From Symbiodinium natans (taxonomy: Eukaryota > Sar > Dinophyceae > Suessiales > Symbiodiniaceae): a stretch of 64,000 nucleotides of DNA. The stretch is taken from NCBI GenBank assembly GCA_905221605.1, contig CAJNDS010000557.1, positions 39,182 through 103,181 of the forward strand, in the 5' to 3' direction. The notes beneath the pieces were generated by a model. The model was given only the letters and a program-made list of their open reading frames with translations. It made no database searches and was not told the DNA's origin. This document shows positions 11,870-21,072 of this stretch, in pieces (position 1 is the stretch's first letter; every line of letters begins with the position of its first letter). The position numbers and the translations under genes are program-made.

Positions 11870-11936
11870 GGCTGAGGAATCGGGATGCCTTTTTTGCAAA
11901 CCGCCTCTGGACTCTGGATCTTGGGATCTCTATGGC

Positions 11937-11946
11937 CTTGAGCCAA
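11937..11946 (-). promoter_or_regulatory. relic of dinoflagellate spliced leader (3' ten bases)
   Basis: On the minus strand the leader of the glycosidase gene contains TTGGCTCAAG, the last ten bases of the conserved dinoflagellate spliced leader; a few further upstream positions also fit loosely. A ten-base match is expected by chance roughly 0.1 times in this window on both strands, but here it sits in the 5' leader of an intronless gene, where spliced-leader relics of retroposed mRNAs are known to occur. Confidence 0.5.
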
Positions 11947-12054
11947 GGTTAGCAGGCATCCAACAACTTAAGGTAGCCGGTGGTTCCGCTCAGCAGCAGT
12001 GTTAGAATTGGTCCTGCCAAGGGTATCCTTTTCCATTTTTTTTGGATCGAGCTT

Positions 12055-13211
12055 TCATGGGAGTGCGCGAGGTGCTCGAGCAGTCCAGAAACTTTCTAAG
12101 CAAGCCTCGAACACAGCCATTCCTGGCACGCGCCAGGCGTACAGGGTCCGTGTGCTGCCGGCAATCTCTACGGCCGGCGAAGCCAGGATCGCTGATTCCT
12201 CGTCCTCACAAGGTGCTTCCGGCAACATTCCCCGACACCAGGCAGCGTGCAGTACTTCGCTGGCATGCGCAGGCGTGAAGGGCGGCTTGAAGAGCAATGT
12301 GACATGGGGCATGAGAGATGGGTCCATGGGCAGCCTGTCCGACCTGTCCGACTCGATCTGGAGAGACAAAGTCAGAAGAGCATTCTCGGCGTAGACAAGG
12401 TGTCCTCCTCGCACCCTCCATCTGGAGCCCTGCTGCTGCAGCGCCACTTCCACCCCATGGCACTGAAAAGCTTCCAGGATGGCCCTGTCAGCGTGGCATC
12501 GAGCGGAACATTTGAGGACAACTTGACAATTTAAGGAGTGGGACATCGAGGCACGGCTTTGCAATTCGAAGTTCGAGTTGCCAAGAGACTCGTAGTGCAA
12601 TTGAGGGGCGGCACGAGTCAACCCCAGCAACCCGCCCCGAGCCTTTAAACCGGCAGTTCTTCACAAGCACTCGAGCATTGCGTTGAGCTTTTTGCGGCAT
12701 GTTTCACGCCACATTGCAACACCTCCATGCACCCTTCTAGGCGGTTGATGGACATCTTCCCCCAGCCCTCCTCGAACATCTCGCTCTGCCCGGGTTTTGC
12801 AGGTTTTGTTTGCTTCTCTCGGGCTCTGGACGCTAATTTTGTGTTCTTTTGTGGTATTCTGAATGTTATTTGGGCCTGCTGGTCCTCTGGTAGAGTGCTG
12901 ACTCATTTGGGTGTTGGCCTGCGCTGGTTTGGCTTCTGAGTGACTCGAGAGCTACCGACTCGTCTTGTAGATGCCTTGAAGCGGAAACAGGTTTGAACGA
13001 AGTGCACTCGCCTGGAACCTCCCAAGAAGAAAGTTGTCATGTGCAGCGGCTGCGGCCAGAAGAAGCTGGCTTGCGAGCCCGAGAGTGGAAGATCCAGTCG
13101 ATGGACGCCCTCCCAAGACTCCTCAAAAACACGCGATCGTGATCGTAAGGGAGGGAGGGCCAGTGACACTTGCAGCGTGCTCCAGAGTTGCGACGCGAAG
13201 GCTTCGGCAAG
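12055..13211 (-). CDS. probable 2H phosphoesterase, two exons
   Basis: Two minus-strand coding blocks. 13211..13019 ends at a GT donor just after PLHMTTFFLGG. 12546..12055, with an acceptor inside its first part, carries a long open frame with GGHLVYAENALLTLSLQIE, then MPHVTLLFKPPFTPAHASEV, and ends at a stop at 12055. Known: the 2H superfamily (RNA 2',3'-cyclic phosphodiesterases, AKAP7-like and LigT-like proteins) has two His-x-Thr/Ser motifs set in strands, about 80-110 residues apart, the second usually preceded by a strand and followed by a helix. Here HMT and HVT are separated by roughly that distance once the intron is removed. Inference: a small RNA-end or cyclic-phosphate processing enzyme. 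The exact acceptor of exon 2 and the true start are not settled, and a 5' exon could exist. Confidence 0.45.
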
Positions 13212-13525
13212 CTGGGTGAGACACAGCGCGTGAGGTTCCAGGTGCAAGCCTCAATTGTCAAGGCCAAGCAAGGTACCGAGAATCTTCTCTCATGCACTGA
13301 CTCAGAACCCTGAAGCTTTAACTTTTCGTTGCCGGGGAAAGCAAGAATCAAATTTACCAAAAAGGGGGCGCCTTTCGCTGAGCCGAGAGGCCGAGGTAGT
13401 GCGGTACTGGCTGTCTGCAGCTTGAGCCAGCTGTCTTCGAGGCAATGACTCGGGCATTCTCGAAGTAATGCCTCCCTCCTGTGAGCTTGGAGGAACACAA
13501 GTATCAGTATTCAGGCTACTGCGCT

Positions 13526-13990
13526 TCAATGTGGGAGACAGAACTTTGAGATCGCGGCAACAATCGGGAAATCGAGTTTTTGCGTGAATCCCTGGCCTGC
13601 ACTGCTCTGCGGAGATCTTGGAAGCTCGGGCTCATCCGACTCTCCCTTGCGCTCGAAGTAGTGCGTCGAAGCCTGGAAATCATTCTTGGGCCCTCGTGGT
13701 TGTCGCAAGCCCTTGGCACCACCCTTCGAGGCACCATAGGGCACTCGGCCCAAGCCTGGGAAGGCATGCGCGAGCTGCGCCTCTTCCAGACAGCTTGCCT
13801 CATCTGCTGCATCTTCCACAGCTTCCTCCAGTGACTTGGAGCCCTTCTTCTCACTGTGCTCATCTTGCTTCGGCTCCGTTTTCGCAGCCGTGCTGCACAC
13901 AGTAGCCTCGACATCCTGCGCGCGTCGAGCCTTGCGGATGCCCTTCTGCTGCAGCGTCAAGGCGGCAGGCGCCGGCTCAGCCGGGAGCAT
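13526..13990 (-). CDS. hypothetical charged exon
   Basis: A 155-codon open stretch on the minus strand, bounded upstream by a TAG. It is rich in Ala, Glu, Lys and Ser (for example SEKKGSKSLEEAVEDAADEA), followed by a Gly/Pro-rich part and STHYFERKGESDEPELP. This composition fits a disordered protein segment more than chance sequence. Its own ATG is uncertain (the frame opens with GTG; an ATG follows at 13990). It could be a 5' exon of the 2H-like gene just downstream or a separate gene. No family recognised. Confidence 0.35.
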   Translation of the reverse strand: MLPAEPAPAALTLQQKGIRKARRAQDVEATVCSTAAKTEPKQDEHSEKKGSKSLEEAVEDAADEASCLEEAQLAHAFPGLGRVPYGASKGGAKGLRQPRGPKNDFQASTHYFERKGESDEPELPRSPQSSAGQGFTQKLDFPIVAAISKFCLPH

Positions 13991-13999
13991 GCAAGGCAC

Positions 14000-15330
14000 T
14001 ATGCAGGGCTATGGGGCCCATGAGGCCATTCATGAGGCCCTTCCTCTTCTTCAGAGGCTTCGATGTGAGTTGTGAGAGGGCTCAGGGTTTTGGTAGTTTT
14101 GGAGCTTTTGGCTTCAATGTTTGGTCTTGGCTTCCTGAAGGCCACGCCGACAGATTCATGGGACAGCGGCATGCATAATATCGTAACGATGCTCAAGGCA
14201 CGCACTCGAAACACACGTGTTGCACATGCTACGCTGCTACGCCCAGGACCTCTAGAATTTGCTTAGATGTTTGCGTGCGATAGCTTGTTGGGCACACAGA
14301 GCTTGTAGATTTTCGACCCACGATGTACCACTGCTCGGTCCCACTGCCAGTCGCAACTTATGATACTCCCCTCCAATGGTTGGATATCTGTAGACCGGCC
14401 CCTACCGGCCCTTACCCTTGCTCACGCCCTTGAGGCCCTGAACACCGACAATCTCCCACATAGCCACACGAGCTGGCCTTGGCTTGAGATTGCGATTCCA
14501 CGCCGCCTTTTCGGGGAGCAGCCTCCGCTTGAGCATGGCTCTTTCAATTTTGCCACTTTGGATAGCTGGCTGTTGTGCTCTCGTGAGCTGTTGGCTGTTG
14601 GTTCATCCACTGGCCCTACGCGGCCCTACGCACCAGCATGCACCAGCTATTGGTTCATCCATACTTCCATCTGTAAGTTGCTTTGGACCATGTTGGGCAG
14701 ACTTGAAGCCCTTGAGCCTCCATGATCTCTTTTGAGATCATGTCTTTGAGCTCCTCGATGGTGCAGTTGTCCAGACTCGCCTTGGAAGAAACTGATTTCA
14801 CGGCTTCTGGGTCTGAATGTCATCTTCTGCTTCGGCACAGACGGTTCCCAAGAAATCATTGGGACTGGGGTCGGAGATCTACAGCGCTACCAAGCAGCCG
14901 CTGGCTAGGGGGCCAGGCCTCATTTGTCGAGGCACCTTCCCGGACCGCTGCTTTGAGGATTGGACATGGGTGGCTACTCACAACCACAAATTTTCAGACA
15001 TCACAGCTGATTGACTTTTAGCTGTGCATCGGGGCCCGACGCTGAAGTTTTACCGCGACAATGAGTACATCGGGTTTGCCAGGCAACTGCCTCCAGCAGC
15101 TTCGCCGAAGCTTTGGCTGCCGTCCTGGCCCGGTGAAAGTTCAAAGCAGAGGAGCCATGCATGGCTAGCTATCAAAGACACTTGCGCTGGTTCCTGTGGT
15201 CTCAGAGCACATGCTATTAAACGTGTCCCTTTCACCCATGACGTTCAGGGGTGGGCGACGACGGCTGTGAATTCTTGGTTGCTTGGGCCCATGCTGGTGA
15301 TGAGGATGGGTAGTCGTGGGCAGCCGCAGA
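14000..15330. other. no gene recognised
   Basis: Apart from a short minus-strand acidic peptide near 14.0-14.06 kb (HIEASEEEEGPHEW), which may be continuous with the charged exon downstream, I find no supported exon, RNA or repeat array here. Confidence 0.4.
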
Positions 15331-15337
15331 CGTAGAC

Positions 15338-15471
15338 ATGAAGGACATGGCCGCGGAGATGCTGGCAGTCCGACGTCTCACATCCGTCACAAAGCAATAA
15401 ACATGGGACGAAGAAGTTCAAAAAACATAAGTCTAGCTGCTCCAGCTCGTTGTCTGCGTCTTCAACCCCTC
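15338..15471 (+). repeat. left arm of inverted duplication; carries a KKFKKHKSS exon
   Basis: This arm is the inverted homologue of 15854..15985 (about 85 percent alike by eye, with one in-frame six-base gap). On the plus strand it reads WQSDVSHPSQ, then KKFKKHKSSCSSSLSASSTP, continuing open to about 15562 through a basic, RS-like stretch and reaching a GCAG|GT donor-like site. The reading frame is shared with the other arm on the opposite strand, which suggests that a coding exon was duplicated in inverted orientation. Confidence 0.7.
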
Positions 15472-15853
15472 GCACGAAACCCTTAAGATCGAAACGAGAT
15501 GGCCAAGAAGACAGAAGATCCAAGCATGGGAAACATATCGGAGCAGTTGCAGGTCCATTCCAGCACAATTCTCAAAAAGTGCTCGGCGACAGGCCTGCCT
15601 CCGAGATTCCCCGTACGACACAAATGTTCATCTTCGCGACTGTTGTGAGAGTTGTCGGCATCATTATGTTCAGCGGCCGTAGCCAGACATGGACTACAGC
15701 ATTCTGAGAAGCACGCAACACAGAGATCGTTGACATGTTGTTTGTGGATCACCACAGCATGTGCCCCACATGCTGTACACCGACATGGAAGCAGCAGTGT
15801 CTACAGTGTACCATTCGACGTCGAAGGACCATGGCAGGATCCTCCGTCCTGGA

Positions 15854-15985
15854 GGGGTTGAAGACGAAGACGACGAGCTGGAGGAGCTAGACTTGTGTTT
15901 CTTGAACTTCCTCGTCCGATTGCTTTTGGCTTGTGACGGATGTGAGACGTCAGACTGCCAGAATCTCCGCATGTCCTCCATGCCC
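15854..15985 (-). repeat. right arm of inverted duplication; same exon on minus strand
   Basis: The minus strand reads WQSDVSHPSQAKSNRTRKFK, then KHKSS followed by a run of serines and TPPGRR. It matches the left arm from the ATGxxGGACATG region through the Ser run. The pure Ser run here is broken by Cys, Leu and Ala in the left arm. The arms are separated by about 380 bp, so a transcript through both could fold into a long hairpin. Confidence 0.7.
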
Positions 15986-16089
15986 AAGTCTGGTCCATAT
16001 ACATATATATATATACATAGATGGTAACCCCCCCCCCGAACAAAAACCTACCATTTCTTTCTTGCTTAACATAATATTCTTCCTTATGT

Positions 16090-16400
16090 GCCGGGTGATA
16101 GAACTCGGCCCGTGGTTCTTTGGCGAACTTTAAAACTCCCGTCTCCGAAGTTTGAACTCTGAAGATTTCCCGAAAGAGTGTGGAACCTTTGATCTTCAAT
16201 CTTCGGCAGGGAGAGTTTTTAAACTCGGCTCGTGGTTTAAACGAGCGTGTTAAAACTCGGCCTGTGGTTTGAAAACCCAACCCCCCCCACCCCCCCCCCC
16301 CCAACCAAGGGTTGAAGACTGAAGATTCGCCGAAAGAGTCCTGGGAAATCTTCAATCTTCGGGGATTGGGTATACAAAATAACCGCTGGGTGTTAAAACC
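16090..16400. repeat. duplicated element with actcggcc-gtggtt and gaagatt/aatcttc motifs
   Basis: Two copies of tgaagattxxccgaaagag...aatcttcaatcttcgg occur at about 16156..16212 and 16318..16368, with three copies of aactcggcycgtggtt around them and a C-rich run in between. Each copy contains gaagatt and its complement aatcttc, so each can form a short stem. This looks like a small non-autonomous or satellite-type element; no terminal repeats or target duplication could be fixed. Confidence 0.5.
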
Positions 16401-16962
16401 CTACTCAGCCAACACGCTTATCATGCGCAGCATTCTCTCTCGCCGTCTCTCCCCCACAGGGCCAAACTTTAGCCTAAGTTCCTAAATCCGAAAGAGGAGA
16501 GTCTTTACCCCCCTCCCCGGTAGGGCTTAGATCTCTTTTGCTAAAATATCCTGAGCAAGTAGGGGCTCCCGCTCTTGTGCTTGCATGTGGCCCAGTCACT
16601 GCCTTTCCCTTCTCCCTCATAAACATCCCACGGAATGCCTCACAAAGAGCCGCGTCCCTGCTGTCGGACCTGGGCTGCTGCGACCGTCTCTCTTTGGAAC
16701 TGGCTGTCCGCTTTACCCCTGAAACTTCTTGAGGCTTTACTGAGGCTGTGGCTTCGCAGGGGCTGCGCTGTCTGATGGCAAGCAATCCACAGCCTGACAT
16801 GGCCCTTTATGGCCTTGAGCTATTTTGGAAGTGTCTTGGGTGCCTCGGCATATGGGGTATCCGACCGTGTGCTGAGTGACTGTCACAAGTGCGGAGTGCT
16901 GAGGTAGCTGGCAGCCGGTAGTAGCGGTCTCTCTCCCCAAACCCCCCCCTTGAGGACAGTCC

Positions 16963-17253
16963 CTAACTTCTCAGACCAGCCTGGGCTTGCAAAGCTTCCT
17001 CCGGGTCGTCATCGTCGCTGCTGCTCTCCTCCATGGTAAGGCTTGAACTGTGATGGCTTTTCGAGACCCCATAAGCCCTAAAGGCCCGAAACCCCGAATG
17101 GGCCCTAAAGCAGAGAGCCCCGTGTCTCTGAGCGTGTTCTCTGCACCAGTCAGCACACCAGTTAGAGTCCTCTTCCTCACCCTCGGGCTGCTCATAGTCA
17201 CTATCGTCCTCCTCAGCGTGGGGGTTCACAGGGGCAGTGAAGGCACTCTTCAT
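16963..17253 (-). CDS. acidic exon pair, hypothetical
   Basis: The minus strand encodes HAEEDDSDYEQPEGEEEDSN, then, after a stretch with donor- and acceptor-like sites, TMEESSSDDDDPEEALQAQA. Strongly acidic runs like this are typical of nuclear or disordered proteins in dinoflagellates. The part between the two runs (about 17045..17165) reads as an intron starting GT. No family is recognised, and it may belong to one gene with the acidic exon at 17.7-17.9 kb. Confidence 0.4.
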   Translation of the reverse strand: MKSAFTAPVNPHAEEDDSDYEQPEGEEEDSNWCADWCREHAQRHGALCFRAHSGFRAFRAYGVSKSHHSSSLTMEESSSDDDDPEEALQAQAGLRS

Positions 17254-17683
17254 GGAGAGAAAGAGAGCGAGAAAAAGGCCGACCTGGACTTTGACAACTG
17301 GGTCTGCGAAACCGGCTTGGGCTTGCCAGTCCAGTCTGCAGCTTAGACTGGGATTCAGGGCTTCAGCTAGCCTCTACTGCTTGAGAGCTCGGCGAGTTGA
17401 AGCGAAGGACGTGCTCTGAGTTTCAGATTGTCGAGCCCGAACTTATCGTGCATTCGAACAAACATTCCACTGGGAAGAACGCTTGAATTCGAACCATCGA
17501 GCTGGGAGCTTCAAGGCACATGTCACGATTGCACTTGCAGCTATGGTTGACATCACGACCAGCTCTGTCACTTACAAGGCACGGCAAGCTTGGTGCATGA
17601 ACACTCCAAATGCACAGTCCGGCCAGGTCTTAAAGCCTTGGTTCGCTCGGCCCGGACATTCCGAACACATCGGAAACCTTGAG

Positions 17684-17878
17684 TTAGACCCTGTCCTCCG
17701 AGATGTTCGAGGAGTCCGAGGAATCCGAATCGTCCGAGTCATCCGACGAATCGGATGAAAAGGGCGCAAGGTCTTGCCTGGGCTGAAGTACATGTCCATA
17801 GCTTCGGTGGAATCGAAAAAAGATCTCGAGCTGAGCATGCGGCTCGTTGAAGAGATCATCCTCCTGGATGCTATCCAC
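17684..17878 (-). CDS. Asp/Ser-rich exon, hypothetical
   Basis: Minus-strand open frame reading MDSIQEDDLFNEPHAQLEIF, then SSDSSDDSDDSDSSDSSNIS. The Ser-Asp run comes from a tccgag/tccgaa microrepeat on the plus strand, so part of the signal may be repeat-driven, but the first part is not repetitive. Probably upstream exon(s) of the acidic protein at 17.0-17.25 kb. Confidence 0.35.
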   Translation of the reverse strand: MDSIQEDDLFNEPHAQLEIFFRFHRSYGHVLQPRQDLAPFSSDSSDDSDDSDSSDSSNISEDRV

Positions 17879-18637
17879 CTCGTGGGCAGCTGATTCAGGT
17901 ATGAGGGCCTAGCCTATCATGGCCCTAGCCCGTACTCACTGAATGCAATGTCATGAGCTCGGTAGCCTGAACCAAGACAAAGGGGTCAGGAAGGCGCAGG
18001 CGTACAGGCCATTCATGTTGCCAATGACTTGACATGGATTAGAATGAATACCTGAAATTTCTCTACAGATGTTTTGCACCTATGCAGCACGCTTCCAGAA
18101 CAGCAATGCTAGCAAGGCGGTCTCAAGCCTCTTCCACAGAGCCCGCATTCGCCTAGCCAAGCTGAAGCTTGTCCGGGGGAGTTTGGGGGAGGAACATCCC
18201 TGAGACTGAGCTCAGTTACTCTCCGCTCATTCCCACACGAATGCCCTCATTCTCCGAGTAGGCGCAGATCTTCAAAACCCAAGACATCCGTCGTCGGCGC
18301 TTCTCAAGTGCCGTGATTTGGGCCCAGGCTCGTTCGGAATTTGCCAGTGGCCTCGCGTGGGAAGTTGGGAGATGTTGGGACTCTCTCTCGAATCATACTC
18401 TCGCTCTCCCCCCATTGACCCTCTTCTATGGAAATATGTAACCCTAAGACACGGCATATATACAGAAGACACACTAGACTGGCTAGCACACTGGAGAGCT
18501 TGAAGATCGTACATCCGCGCAAGGAGGGCCCGCTGACAAGTTGGGAGACCATGCGCCCTATCTGGAGTTGACAGCGATAGGGCTGATCTTTCCAATGTCA
18601 AAACCAGGCCTTGTGAGAGCCCTTGCAACCATTCTGT

Positions 18638-18676
18638 ATACCCTAAACCCCAAACCCTAAACCACTAAACCCCTTA
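18638..18676. repeat. interstitial telomere-like repeat (CCCTAAA)
   Basis: taccctaaaccccaaaccctaaaccactaaacccc: about four imperfect copies of the CCCTAAA unit. Confidence 0.7.
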
Positions 18677-19429
18677 GGCATCCTTACGACCTTCTGAACC
18701 TAGAAGCTGCTCCCGAGGTCGATGCAGTCCAACACTGGCTTCGTCCGCTGCACCTGCACATGCTTGGAACTTTGATGGCAACGTGCAGGGTGTATGCGGT
18801 TGATGAAGTAAACCGGATACAGGCGACTCTGGCGACGGCGACTAGCAGCAGCTACCAACATACTTGAACAATCCCTCAGGATGCTGGGCATAAACACACA
18901 TCTGCACCTTTGAAACTTTTAAGGGAGCGACGTGTACTGAATGAGATGGAGAGAACGTCCACCACAGAAAACGCTCTTTTCCCTTGTGTGAAACTTCCCG
19001 AGCTTGCACCCGCCATCTGACTTTGCAACTTGGGGCTCTGGCACGCAGTTGAGAGAGTTATCAGGAAAAACTCACCGATTCGAGGTATCGACCATCCCCA
19101 CCCTAAAGTCATCTTGCCGCCTTCGGACAACTAAGGATACGGGCACGGGCACCCTCTTTCGGGAAATTCTCTGGGGGGTGGGCACTCCAGGGATCACTCG
19201 GTGGGACTCTCTGCAGGTGGGCACTCCAGGGATGCGGGCTTCTTTGAAAGCAAACTGGATCAAGCACTCTCTCCCACTCAGCTGTTCCTCTGAAACCCAT
19301 TGCCTTCTGCTGGAACATCCGTGAATTGGTGCGTCCGGCGCAAGGACCTCGATGCACTACAGGCGCATGGCTCGGCGGAGCGTCTAAGAGTCACTTCATC
19401 CATATCTGTTGCCAGCCGCCTGCTCGACC

Positions 19430-19545
19430 CCATTCGCTGCACAAGGTGTGATAACGCTCTGATAAGGCCCAATTTGCCCATGCATAGCTCATGCGACAAG
19501 CCCTCTGCGACTTCTTCTGCTGGCGGGCTTCCCTCTGGGCCTGTC
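19430..19545 (-). CDS. possible exon, hypothetical
   Basis: After a clean acceptor (gcttgacag|G) the minus strand reads PEGSPPAEEVAEGLSHELCM, then GKLGLIRALSHLVQRMG. The mix of an acidic helix and a hydrophobic helix looks coding. No partner exon was linked and the opposite strand is also open, so this stays tentative. Confidence 0.25.
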
Positions 19546-19929
19546 AAGCAGACTGCGGAGGTGGGTGGTTTGAGATTGCGGGGTGCTGCGCCAATTTGGG
19601 CTTGCTCGCTTTGCATGCCACAAGATAAGACGTCCAGTACGCCTTTACATCTCCTCTTCCTCACTTCCAGCTACGTGTGTTTGACCAAGAAATTCAATCA
19701 TGAAGGGTGTGTCCTGCACCTTAACTGTTTTAACCTCAACTTTCCAGAAAGAAGTGTGGCCTGCTCCTCCTCATTCTGCGAGTGCCGTGCTAGCAGTGCC
19801 GCCACTGACTCGCAAGGCGGGCAAAAAAGGCTTCGCGAAGGCTTGGGACGCTTAGGGTCGCAAGGGGGAGCTGTCACGGAGAGAATCGGGCATCCCCACC
19901 GTTCTGCCCAGCTTTCCAAGCTGCATTGA

Positions 19930-20870
19930 CACAACGTGTCTGACGTCGCGATCTCAGGCCCGAACTACTACCATGTCCAACGTGAGCGTGGCATCAATTG
20001 TTTGAGAAGAGTTGCTGTGTGTTCTTGAAGCCAAAAATTTTTCAATTTTAATGCCCGAGACCTTGCAACAGTCGCCAGGTTTCAGACATTCCGATTTCTC
20101 CAACAGGCACTGGAGCAAGCAAGGGAGGGTGTTGGTGTGGCCGCAAGAGGTAGGAGTAGCACTGTTCGGTGACGGGGCTTTCATGTGTCACAGAGCCCTG
20201 AATCAAACATGGCCACCAGAAGTGCAGAACACACCGGGCCCCTTTGCCTTGGGCGATCTCCAAAAGGACTTCACTGCTGACTTCAAAGCATCCAGGAGCT
20301 CCCTTGAAAGCAGGAAAGCCGGTGGAAATACGAGGAACCCGGGTCACACAGTGGGGCGCTGCCTTCACGTTCGGGGCCAGAGCCTCGAGGCTGCCTCCGG
20401 CTTTGAGGGTGATCTCTACAGACTCTACTCTAAGGCTGGAAAGGATGAAAGCCCACTTGTGCCCGCCATGTATGAGCGCACAAAAAGGGTGTAGCTCTTG
20501 TGGACCTGCGCTCATTTCGCATATGACAGAATTAGTCAGGCCTTTCCCTGCCGAATATACGGGACTCCTCGCACTGCCCACCCAAAGACAGCAAAGCAGC
20601 ATGGCACCTGAGCTGGATGCGACCCTCCCGACTGGCCTCTGTACAGACGGAACAAACCGGTGACCAACGGTTTCGCCTCGGCAGTGTCATTGCTTTGTGG
20701 CACTTGCAGCAGCAAAAGCCACGAATAAAGATAGCGAGGTTTAGTGATGAGCCAAAGCATTGCATGGCCCAGAGGAGGCGCTGCAATATCACTTTGTTAC
20801 CTGAGAATGCTTTACAAACTTGCTTGCAGCTTCAGCAGCTTAAGCTTACACCGTCTTTCGCCCTATGTTC
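19930..20870. other. long open frames on both strands, no gene call
   Basis: Open frames of 160-180 codons overlap on opposite strands between 20.0 and 20.6 kb. Neither shows a family motif, an exon series or a clear compositional bias. I cannot decide whether either is coding. Confidence 0.3.
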
Positions 20871-21072
20871 GTGAAGAGGCAAGGAAACACCATGCAATTG
20901 AGAGATGACGTGCCTGAGACCATGCAACTCCTACTCCAAGCTTCTCTGCTTTCTGGACTGAAGGCTTTGCTGCATCTTGCAAAGTAGTGCACATGACTGC
21001 AGCACCACACCACAGAATAGTAAAATCGAAGCAAGCCCGTGCCTTGGCACACTGTGGTCAACGTGACACAGC

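Noticed and set aside
20012-20602. Overlapping 160- and 184-codon frames on opposite strands
   Set aside because: No motif, no splice series and no strand preference; left uncalled.
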